DNA of 11,787 bases. Origin: Halobacteriales archaeon. GTDB taxonomy: Archaea > Halobacteriota > Halobacteria > Halorutilales > JAHENH01. The notes beneath the pieces are model-generated. The model was not told the origin of the DNA and ran no database searches. It was given only the letters and a program-made list of their open reading frames with translations. Position 1 is the first letter of the stretch. Every line of letters begins with the position of its first letter. The DNA is taken from NCBI GenBank assembly GCA_018609935.1, contig JAHENH010000152.1, forward strand, positions 1-11,787. Reading direction: 5' to 3'. Below are positions 6,507 through 11,787 of the stretch, in pieces. The position numbers and the translations under genes are program-made.

Positions 6507-7206
6507 AGATAAAGTTTCTTCATATTTTATTGTTTCACGCTTTCTAACACAACGACGATAATTTTTTCCACCTCCTTCCTTTCTTTTTTCCCAAGAAGCT
6601 CTCTTGGTGTTTTCCCACGTATTTCATCTTCTGAAATCCCACTAATATTTTCATGTGATAAATTAATATTTTTAAAAGTAAATTTAAAATCAGAATCAGA
6701 TTCAGAACTATATCTTTCTACGTTAATTAAAAAAAGGCTATCCTGTGCATTATTAAAAACTGTTTTGTATTGTCTTTTGAGTTTTTTTTAACTTTTTTCA
6801 CGTTTTTTACGTTCATTTATCTCTCTAACTATAGCAATTATCCGTATTTCATCGTCTATAACGGTCTGGGTTAGGCTGACTTCTACCCAAAATACATTTC
6901 CGTTTTTATCTTTTTCCTTTCCATTCAAAAGTTGGCTCTTCTCCATCTATTGCTTTATTTATATTTTTTTCTGCTTTTTCCTGTGTATATGGAGGTTCTC
7001 CAGGGCTAATTTTCTCTATAGTTATATTTCTAAATTCCTCTCTAGAATATCCATACATTTCAATTGCAGATTGATTTACTTCTATAATATCACCCTTAAA
7101 GTTATGAATAAAATTGGTTCATTTACTGAATCTAAAACCGATCTTAACTCTATTTCTGTAAGTCTAAGATCTTTGTCCACAACTTTTTTTCAGATTTTCC
7201 AGACAT
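6507..7206 (-). pseudogene. frameshifted N-terminal half of the PAS-PAS histidine kinase
   Basis: Upstream of the kinase frame the minus strand still encodes two PAS domains, but in broken frames. From ATG 7206-7204 one reads MSGKSEKK, then VVDKDLRLTEIELRSVLDSV, then FKGDIIEVNQSAIEMYGYSR, DKNGNVFWVEVSLTQTVIDD, INERKKREK, KRQYKTVFNNAQDSLFLINV and YRRCVRKRETIKYEETLS. Frame breaks fall at 7184-7190 (T7, in-frame would need 8), 7110-7113 (A4, needs 5), 6911-6915 (T5, needs 4) and 6562-6567 (T6, needs 7). A TAA at 6790-6788 disappears if the runs at 6782-6789 and 6793-6798 change by one base in opposite directions. With all six corrected the gene would be about 498 codons, PAS-PAS-HisKA-HATPase. 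Every lesion is in an A/T homopolymer, so sequencing error and genuine decay are both possible. Confidence 0.8.
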
Positions 7207-7653
7207 CTTTTATATTCTATTCATCTCTTAATTCTCTCTACTAAATAATAAAAACCACTAAATATATAAATAAAATAATAATAACTCTCTAAAATTAATA
7301 AATATAGTTAGAATATATAAGATCTAAATTAATTCCATCCATGATACTGAATTGATAAATTACGGAGTAATCTATGATCCAATATAACTTTAAAAATTAG
7401 TTTAAGTCAAGACACAAAAAGAAAGATGTTTTTTATTTTTTTAGTTTTTTGTTAATCATTTAATTTTTAACCTATATTTTAATCAAGTATATAAACTTTA
7501 TACAATGAATCATCACTACACACCCCCTATACAAACAATAGAAATAGACATAATATCTTATGGTTAATGTATACCACTTGAAAAATAATCTTAAAATACA
7601 ATATATATCTCGTAAGTATAATATAAGCCTTAACTATTATTTTTATTAAATAA
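7207..7653. other. divergent intergenic region between the kinase and the SRPBCC gene
   Basis: About 450 bases of very AT-rich DNA. A minus-strand tttatatattta around 7257-7268 could be the kinase promoter. A 20-codon plus-strand frame at 7505-7567 (MNHHYTPPIQ..) has no support beyond its ATG. Otherwise only A/T runs are seen. Confidence 0.45.
7614..7627 (+). promoter_or_regulatory. TATA-like promoter of the SRPBCC gene
   Basis: aagtataatataag is centred about 33 nt before the ATG at 7654, predicting a transcript start within about six bases of the start codon. Confidence 0.45.
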
Positions 7654-8154
7654 ATGTCTGACGTGGATGGAGAACAAGATATAGAAAATAATTCTATACA
7701 GGACATTATTAATGAGGGAAAAATAGAGACGAGTATTAAAATAAAAGCATCTCCTGATACTGTTTGGAATCTCTTGGTTAATTTTGATAACTATAATAAA
7801 TGGAATCCACAGATGAGAATAAAGGGGAAACCCAAAAAAGGATCTAGATTAAAAGTTTCATTTAGACCAAAAGCTGGATGGATGCCAACATTCTATTCAG
7901 AAATAATACATTGTAGTAGATATAGATTAGAATGGAAAGGAAAAGTCATATTATCTTTTATTTTTAGTGGTACTCATAGATTCTATATAAAACCACTAGA
8001 TAACAGAAATTGTATTTTTAAACAGCGTGAGGAATTTAGTGGAATATTACTGAAACCAATATTGTTTTTGTTTGGAGAAAAAATAAAGAATGGATTTAAA
8101 ACAATGAATAGAGCATTAAAGAAACAAGCAGAATACATACAAAACCAAAAATGA
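7654..8154 (+). CDS. SRPBCC-family (START/Bet v 1-like) ligand-binding protein
   Basis: A 166-aa soluble protein of the SRPBCC superfamily, a helix-grip fold with a deep hydrophobic pocket for lipids or aromatic compounds. The signature is TSIKIKASPDTVWNLLVNFD (27-46) followed by NYNKWNPQM, then strands YSEIIHCSRYRLEWKG and THRFYIKPL, and a long C-terminal amphipathic helix (about 141-162). An acidic 22-residue N-terminal extension precedes the fold. The specific ligand cannot be inferred. It converges with the NAD(P)-binding SDR gene at 8247, leaving 92 bp between the stops. SRPBCC-like domains sometimes occur with SDR proteins, so a functional link is possible but unproven. No damage is seen. 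Confidence 0.8.
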   Translation: MSDVDGEQDIENNSIQDIINEGKIETSIKIKASPDTVWNLLVNFDNYNKWNPQMRIKGKPKKGSRLKVSFRPKAGWMPTFYSEIIHCSRYRLEWKGKVILSFIFSGTHRFYIKPLDNRNCIFKQREEFSGILLKPILFLFGEKIKNGFKTMNRALKKQAEYIQNQK

Positions 8155-8246
8155 GGATTAAAAATAATTAAATAATCCATATGTCATTAATATATTATTT
8201 TATATTAATTTTTAATGGGTGAATATATGTCTAGAGCTATATTTTT
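8155..8246. terminator. AT-rich convergent terminator region
   Basis: The 92 bp between two converging stops contain T-rich tracts on both strands (tattattttatattaatttt from 8190, and further T-runs at 8240-8250). Archaeal termination commonly uses such T-runs. Assignment is by composition and position only. Confidence 0.35.
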
Positions 8247-9125
8247 TTATTTGATATGGTTTTTTATTGCTGTATCTATTGGAGTTAGGTCAATCTTAAT
8301 ATATTTTTTTATTTTATCGTCTTTTACAACTACAGAATTTCTTAGACCATAAACAAGGGGATGTGCTATTTCTTTTGGTATATCTGTAACAAGATCTATC
8401 CAATAAACTGAAAGCTTTAAAGATAAAAATGGAAATGGTATTATTAATGGTTTTTTCCCTATATGTCTAGCTGTTTTTTTAATCATTTCTTGGTAAGCAA
8501 GTATTTCTGGGCCACCAATTTCAAATGTTTTATCCTCTGTTTCAGGTATGTCTAAAGATTTAATCAGATATTTTATGACATCTTCTATAGCTATAGGTTG
8601 ACATTCAGTACGAACCCACCGTGGTGTTATCATTATAGGTAAACGATCAGCAAGCTGTTTTATAATTGTAAAGCCAGCACTTCCTTTTCCAATTATTATA
8701 GCAGATCTAAACGTTGTAAGCTTATAATTTCCCTTAGAGAGTACGTTTTCTATTTCCTGTCTGGAGCTTAGATGTTCGGATAGATTTTTTTTTGTTTCTC
8801 CAAGCCCACTAAGATATATTACTCTTTTAATATCTAGATGGTCGATGTTTTCAACAAAATTGGTTGCAGCCTTTCTGTCTTTTTCTGCAAAATTTTTTCC
8901 TGACTTTAGAGAGTGTACTAGATAATATACCACATCTATTTTTTTATTTATATCCTTTATAGATGAAGGATTAAGTAGATCACCATGTATTATATCAATA
9001 TTCTCAGGAAGATTTTGTTTTTGTGTATCTCTAACAAAAGCTGCTATTGAATGATTAGTTTTTTCTAGGCTAGATATTAGGTTTCTACCTACAAACCCCG
9101 TAGCGCCTAACACTAAAATATTCAT
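8247..9125 (-). CDS. NAD(P)-binding atypical short-chain dehydrogenase (SDR)
   Basis: A 292-aa Rossmann-fold protein. The N-terminal MNILVLGATGFVGRNL has the GxxGxxG dinucleotide-binding loop (Gly7, Gly10, Gly13). DVVYYLVHSL (64-73) and VIYLSGLG (102-109) are typical of atypical SDRs with NmrA-like or nucleoside-diphosphate-sugar epimerase ancestry; the classical YxxxK catalytic pair is not evident, with SSRQEIE in that place. FRSAIIIGKGSAGF (139-152) and FEIGGPEILAYQEMI (201-215) also match the family. Many relatives with the YYLVHS motif are longer, with a C-terminal DUF2867 domain; this one stops after the Rossmann part. It could be a reductase or a redox-sensing binder. Substrate unknown. 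It diverges from the flavin split-barrel gene at 9234. Confidence 0.85.
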   Translation of the reverse strand: MNILVLGATGFVGRNLISSLEKTNHSIAAFVRDTQKQNLPENIDIIHGDLLNPSSIKDINKKIDVVYYLVHSLKSGKNFAEKDRKAATNFVENIDHLDIKRVIYLSGLGETKKNLSEHLSSRQEIENVLSKGNYKLTTFRSAIIIGKGSAGFTIIKQLADRLPIMITPRWVRTECQPIAIEDVIKYLIKSLDIPETEDKTFEIGGPEILAYQEMIKKTARHIGKKPLIIPFPFLSLKLSVYWIDLVTDIPKEIAHPLVYGLRNSVVVKDDKIKKYIKIDLTPIDTAIKNHIK

Positions 9126-9147
9126 ATAATAAACCTTTAAAACATAG

Positions 9148-9161
9148 GAACTATAAATATT
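9148..9161 (-). promoter_or_regulatory. TATA-like promoter of the SDR gene
   Basis: Minus-strand atatttatagttcc holds a TATA element about 30 nt before the ATG at 9125. It shares a 108-bp divergent intergenic region with the promoter of the gene at 9234, so a regulator could control both. Confidence 0.45.
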
Positions 9162-9195
9162 AAAAATATATTATATTGATCTCACCTAGATTTTT

Positions 9196-9208
9196 AATAT
9201 TTATTATA
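9196..9208 (+). promoter_or_regulatory. TATA-like promoter of the split-barrel gene
   Basis: aatatttattata is centred about 31 nt before the ATG at 9234. The short sequence gtgaaag before the ATG is not a convincing Shine-Dalgarno site, so a leaderless message is expected. Confidence 0.45.
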
Positions 9209-9233
9209 GATTAATAAATAAAATATGTGAAAG

Positions 9234-9665
9234 ATGGAATTAAAAGGTAGATGGTCAGAAAACCAGATAGAAGAGTTTTTAGATGAAATAAAAGTACCGA
9301 TAAGGATAGCCTGTAATACAAAACATGGATTATGGATGGTGTCTCTATGGTTTATTTATAGAGATGGAAATATATATTGTGCTAGTTCCAAAGACTCTGA
9401 TATAGTTAGCTTTCTAAGAGATTATCCAGATATAGCATTCGAAATATCTACAAACAACCCTCCATATAGGGGAGTTAGAGGTAGAGGTAAAGTAGAACTT
9501 GAAGAGGATCCAGATAAAGAACTGTTAAAAGAATTGTTTAATAGATATATAGAAAACAAAGATATACCATTAAAAAATTATTTGTTTTCGGATGATAGAG
9601 AAGAAATAAACATCAATATAGAGCCTAGTGTTTTATATAGCTGGGATTTTACAGAGAGAATGTAA
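9234..9665 (+). CDS. pyridoxamine 5'-phosphate oxidase-like flavin split-barrel protein
   Basis: A 143-aa protein of the PPOX-like split-barrel superfamily, whose members bind FMN, F420 or sometimes heme and reduce or oxidise small molecules. Seen are the helix SENQIEEFLDEIKVPIRIAC (8-27), strands GLWMVSLWFIYRDGNIYCAS (32-51), the helix SDIVSFLRDYPDIAFEI (55-71), and the characteristic loop-strand NPPYRGVRGRGKVEL (75-89). Length is normal for a single-domain member and a full dimer-type barrel is plausible. In methanogens and other archaea F420 is a likely cofactor, but the sequence does not decide between F420 and FMN. It is divergent from the SDR gene, and both are redox-type enzymes. Substrate unknown. 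Confidence 0.85.
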   Translation: MELKGRWSENQIEEFLDEIKVPIRIACNTKHGLWMVSLWFIYRDGNIYCASSKDSDIVSFLRDYPDIAFEISTNNPPYRGVRGRGKVELEEDPDKELLKELFNRYIENKDIPLKNYLFSDDREEININIEPSVLYSWDFTERM

Positions 9666-9871
9666 ACAAAAATTCTTAGGATAAAAAACTAGGCAATATA
9701 AATAGAATAAAAAATTATTTTCAATCTATACTTTAGAAACCACAAATAAGAAAATTTTCTAAAATAAACAGAAAAAATACGAACATAATTAATATTTCTA
9801 AGGTCTATTTGTTAACCAAGGAATTTAAGAATCTTTTTATATCAAAACTTATAGAGGATAAAATATTTTTG
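9666..9871. terminator. AT-rich convergent intergenic region
   Basis: About 200 bp separate the stops of two converging genes. It is A-rich in the first half and carries T-runs near both stops. No gene, clear hairpin or repeat is seen. Confidence 0.3.
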
Positions 9872-10309
9872 TTACTCTGTATGGTTTTCGTTTTCGTGAT
9901 GTCCTGTTGGTTCCCATAGGCTACACCAGTCTTCGGGTCCTATATATCCTTCTACTTTTGTGCATGCACCGAATCCATCCCCGTTTTTATCTGGGATATA
10001 GTGTGCGCATGTCTCACATGTTTCTCCCTCTCCTGCTTGTTCACTTTCGGATGCCTCACCAAAACTTACAGAATCTTTAGGAACAACTGCTTCTGGATCT
10101 CTAGTATTACCTTCCTTGTCCATTGCTGTCCTGTATTGTTGTGGTACAGGACCATTTATGAATTCATCTTCTGACACTCCCTCAGGAAGTTCTTCTTCAT
10201 CTCCACCATTTTCTTGTTCACCGTTTTTTGTTTCCTGTCCACCTAGACAGCCTATTGTGGTTGAAACTCCAAAGACCCCTATATATTTTAAAATCTTTCT
10301 TCTATCCAT
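9872..10309 (-). CDS. HiPIP-like iron-sulfur lipoprotein, Tat-exported
   Basis: A 145-aa secreted electron-carrier candidate. The N-terminus MDRRKILKYIGVFGVSTTIG has twin arginines (3-4), a hydrophobic stretch and a lipobox cysteine (Cys21), fitting Tat export and membrane lipid anchoring. An acidic linker (about 25-95) leads to four cysteines at 98, 101, 116 and 129, spaced C-x2-C-x14-C-x12-C with CSLW at the last. This is very close to the high-potential iron-sulfur protein pattern, which binds one 4Fe-4S cluster. The start ATG 10309-10307 is chosen over one at 10330 because the twin arginines then sit at the N-terminus and a TATA-like box lies 33 nt upstream. The acidic linker suits a saline environment. 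The redox partner is unknown and no partner gene is adjacent. Confidence 0.85.
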   Translation of the reverse strand: MDRRKILKYIGVFGVSTTIGCLGGQETKNGEQENGGDEEELPEGVSEDEFINGPVPQQYRTAMDKEGNTRDPEAVVPKDSVSFGEASESEQAGEGETCETCAHYIPDKNGDGFGACTKVEGYIGPEDWCSLWEPTGHHENENHTE

Positions 10310-10336
10310 GAATAATATATAAAATATCAAAGCTTC

Positions 10337-10347
10337 AATGTATAAAG
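10337..10347 (-). promoter_or_regulatory. TATA-like promoter of the HiPIP-like gene
   Basis: Minus-strand ctttatacatt is centred about 33 nt before the ATG at 10309. A second A/T box (tttatatatt, about 10313-10323) is too close to that ATG to drive it, so it is more likely leader sequence. Confidence 0.4.
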
Positions 10348-10364
10348 TTAATTGATAAAATCTG

Positions 10365-10672
10365 GTGAACTACCCACCACCATCTCTACGCACCTTGCGG
10401 TGTCGAGATGGAGAGGGTTTCCCTGTCCTGTGAGGGAGACTTGAGATTCCAGAGGTCCGCACTCTCCGAGGGTTTAGGTTCCGACAGTCCCTGCCGTACA
10501 CAACGTGTTTTTTTGTTATATGTCCAATTGAGCCCTATGATACCTTGTTTCTAACAAATACCATATACCGGATCCATAGTCTAAAAATGTAAGGAGGGAT
10601 CCGTGTAACCCCTACCTAATCAGAAGTTAGAAAGGAGACTTATATGCTCCCCCTACCAACCCAAAATTAGAT
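10365..10672 (-). mobile_element. IS200/IS605-like mini-element with both ends, minus orientation
   Basis: The high end is the left terminus: 10639-10662 is a perfect 24-bp inverted copy of 2873-2896, and CGGATCC (10569-10575) pairs with GGATCCG (10597-10603) as a subterminal hairpin. The low end is the right terminus: the minus strand ends gatggtggtgggtagttcac, preceded by a long stem CCATCTC (10380-10386) with GAGATGG (10405-10411) enclosing CACC/GGTG capped on the minus strand by a GCAA tetraloop. Further inside, the minus strand still reads like a TnpB C-terminal tail (GTVGT stop TLGECGPLE.., about 10417-10500). At about 300 bp with no transposase, it would be mobilised in trans. Confidence 0.55.
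10380..10411 (-). repeat. two-tier hairpin at the mini-element right end
   Basis: The outer 7-bp stem CCATCTC/GAGATGG encloses a 4-bp stem CACC/GGTG, with a GCAA (GNRA) loop on the minus strand. A second imperfect stem, GTTTCCCT (10417-10424) with AGGGAGAC (10433-10440), lies just inside. Together they look like the 3' scaffold of an omega-RNA or the hairpin recognised by the Y1 transposase. Confidence 0.55.
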
Positions 10673-10990
10673 AAAAATAAAGGAAATAATAAAACAACTT
10701 AAGGGAATATATGAGTAATCCTTTGATCTATTTTTTTATTCTAGTATCCACAAAAGTGTTACAAAACAAAAAATTACACAGGTATGTAAGAAAGTTTCTA
10801 AAGAATATTTGTGGAAAGGTAAAACTCTAAAATCTGTAAAAATTTTAGATATACTTGTTTTTTGTTCCAGTCAGGAGAGCGAAACAAAATAGTACAAGAA
10901 ATACCAATAATGATATTAAAAAATATTTTACTGACATCTCTAGTTAGAAAAGATAAAATTTTTTATCCGAACTATTGAAATCTATTTTTT
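10673..10990. other. AT-rich stretch with one possible short coding remnant
   Basis: The plus-strand frame 10719-10892 is open for 57 codons and reads partly like protein (KITQVCKKVSKEYLWKGK then TLKSVKILDILVF), but has no convincing start and no recognised family. An overlapping ATG frame of 39 codons starts at 10711. Either could be a gene remnant between two mobile elements. Nothing else is seen. Confidence 0.25.
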
Positions 10991-11052
10991 TTAGCTTTCT
11001 GGTACTGAAGGATCTTCCTCACATGTGACTATTATTTCTTTTGTTTCTTGGG
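10991..11052 (-). pseudogene. C-terminal tail of a gene interrupted by the tnpB element
   Basis: On the minus strand, directly after the right end of the tnpB element, a frame reads PPQETKEIIVTCEEDPSVPES and stops at TAA (10993-10991). The acidic tail looks like real coding sequence and has no start. As at 1951-2076, a gene body seems to have been separated from its last codons by an element; the rest would lie beyond the right edge. It is short, so chance is possible. Confidence 0.35.
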
Positions 11053-11250
11053 GTGGTGACATCCTTCCCGCCATGAGTGACGGGGCTTCCAACCGCTTCT
11101 TTTTCATTGGTTACCACCTACTTTACAGATTTGCTATGCAGAGGTCTGTTCATCAGTAGTGGTTTCGGGCGTTGTCACGACGCCCCTGTTCTCAGAAGAG
11201 GGTTCATAGGGCTTTCCAAGAACCCGTAACGCAATGTTGTGTCCGCCATT
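11053..11250 (-). ncRNA. probable omega-RNA scaffold and right end of the tnpB element
   Basis: Just downstream of the tnpB stop the minus strand reads gaagcggttggaagcccc, then a hairpin CCCGTCA-CTCA-TGGCGGG (11084-11067, one G-U pair), then aaggatgtcacc. This is the standard right end of an IS1341-type element. In active systems RNA from this end, overlapping the tnpB 3' end, becomes the guide RNA for TnpB, with the flanking DNA (below about 11053) as guide. The 5' limit given is approximate. Confidence 0.45.
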
Positions 11251-11787
11251 CTTGTCGGCATCAACTTCTAAACCACAACTCTTACACCTAAATATTCCTT
11301 TGTGTCTATTTCCTAGTTCTCCACACCGTGAACATAGTTGGCTTGTATAGTATTCAGAAGTTTCTATGACCTCTATACCTTTCCAGTTAGCTTTGTATTC
11401 TATGTATTGTTTAAGTTTCCAATGAGGGAAATTATGTAACTTTCTGTTCATCTCCCTACCTCTATCTTTCTCCTGTAATCCCTTTAGGTCTCCTATCGCT
11501 ATCAATAGATCATTCTCATCGGCATAGTCAACTATCTCTTTACTGATTTTGTGGCATATATCTTCTATTTTGTCTTTGTCTTTGTTATCCCATTTCTTTC
11601 TTACATATCCACTAGAACAGTTACGTCTAAGATAATAATACTTGCCCTGTATGTTTCCTACATTTGATCCATATATTTGGGTTTAGCGGTTGGACCACGT
11701 GACGCACGTAGCAAGTTTATTCAAACCCAAATCTATACCGACTATTCCCCTATATTCTTTTTTAGGTCTAACTGTTTTTGATGCTGA
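11134..11787 (-). pseudogene. tnpB: tnpB of an IS200/IS605 (IS1341-type) element, broken and cut by the window edge
   Basis: TnpB is the RNA-guided nuclease relative of Cas12 carried by IS200/IS605 elements. The minus strand enters at 11787 in frame (SASKTVRPKKEYRG), reaches the RuvC-I motif GIDLGLNKL (Asp codon 11733-11731), then meets TAA at 11685-11683. An extra C near 11687 and loss of one GGAT copy near 11667-11670 would explain this and restore the frame, giving GSNVGNIQGKYYYLRRN. The last 123 codons from ATG 11505 are intact: IAIGDLKG (RuvC-II), SEYYTSQ, a four-Cys zinc ribbon (CSRC and CKSC) and DADKNGGHNIA (RuvC-III Asp). The RuvC-II position usually held by catalytic Glu is Gly (codon 11493-11491). 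No tnpA is visible. The frame break makes this copy probably inactive. Confidence 0.85.

Noticed and set aside
7505..7567. 20-codon plus-strand frame with an ATG after an A/T-rich box
   Set aside because: Too short, with no motif; the A/T box is too close to the ATG for a leaderless promoter.
11134..11505. Intact 123-aa stand-alone zinc-ribbon gene
   Set aside because: It is the C-terminal part of TnpB; homologous sequence including the RuvC-I motif continues upstream to the window edge.

Overview
The window reads as an AT-rich archaeal chromosome or island. Three things point to Archaea. Gene starts have A/T-rich TATA-like boxes about 24-33 nt upstream and almost no Shine-Dalgarno sequences, as expected for leaderless transcripts. 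There is an XPD/DinG-type iron-sulfur helicase. Several proteins resemble families best known from haloarchaea: a DsrE-like protein, a four-helix membrane protein with an SLIGHLVYG tail, a histidine kinase with an RHDIRND H-box, and a Tat-exported HiPIP-like lipoprotein. The coding sequence favours AGA and ATA codons and is far more AT-rich than typical haloarchaea. A halophilic or salt-tolerant AT-rich euryarchaeon, for example the Methanonatronarchaeia, would fit. That placement is inference; no rRNA or other marker is present.

Layout. Positions 1-41 may hold the first codons of a minus-strand gene leaving the left edge. Positions 192-1841 (+) encode the helicase. Positions 1951-2076 (-) are the orphan C-terminus of a broken gene, abutting a roughly 350-bp IS200/IS605-like mini-element (about 2077-2426). 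Two tiny minus-strand frames follow: a 37-aa zinc ribbon and a 52-aa charged protein. An insertion-sequence left end (about 2861-2985) precedes an orphan beta-class DNA methyltransferase (3107-3964, -). Positions 4200-4545 hold a decayed element-like region. Positions 4762-5583 (-) form a two-gene unit, DsrE-like plus membrane protein. Positions 5712-7206 (-) are a two-PAS histidine kinase whose N-terminal half is broken by about six single-base changes, all in A/T homopolymers. Positions 7654-9665 carry a cluster of three small enzyme-like genes: SRPBCC (+), an NAD(P)-binding SDR (-), and a PPOX-like flavin split barrel (+). Positions 9872-10309 (-) encode the HiPIP-like lipoprotein. The right end holds a second mini-element (about 10365-10672, -), the tail of another interrupted gene (10991-11052), and a broken tnpB (11134 to the right edge) with its right-end hairpin and probable omega-RNA region.

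How the pieces relate. The helicase, methyltransferase, small zinc ribbon, broken gene tails and at least four IS200/IS605-type traces make the two ends look like accessory DNA repeatedly hit by transposons. The middle (4762-10309) looks like ordinary chromosome with redox and sensing genes. A 24-bp perfect match, inverted between 2873-2896 and 10639-10662, shows that one IS family has visited both flanks. I see no CRISPR array, tRNA or rRNA, and no convincing new multi-gene defence system. The most rewarding items are the mini-elements, the homopolymer-broken kinase, the TnpB with a Gly at the usual catalytic Glu position, and the two overlooked small genes.
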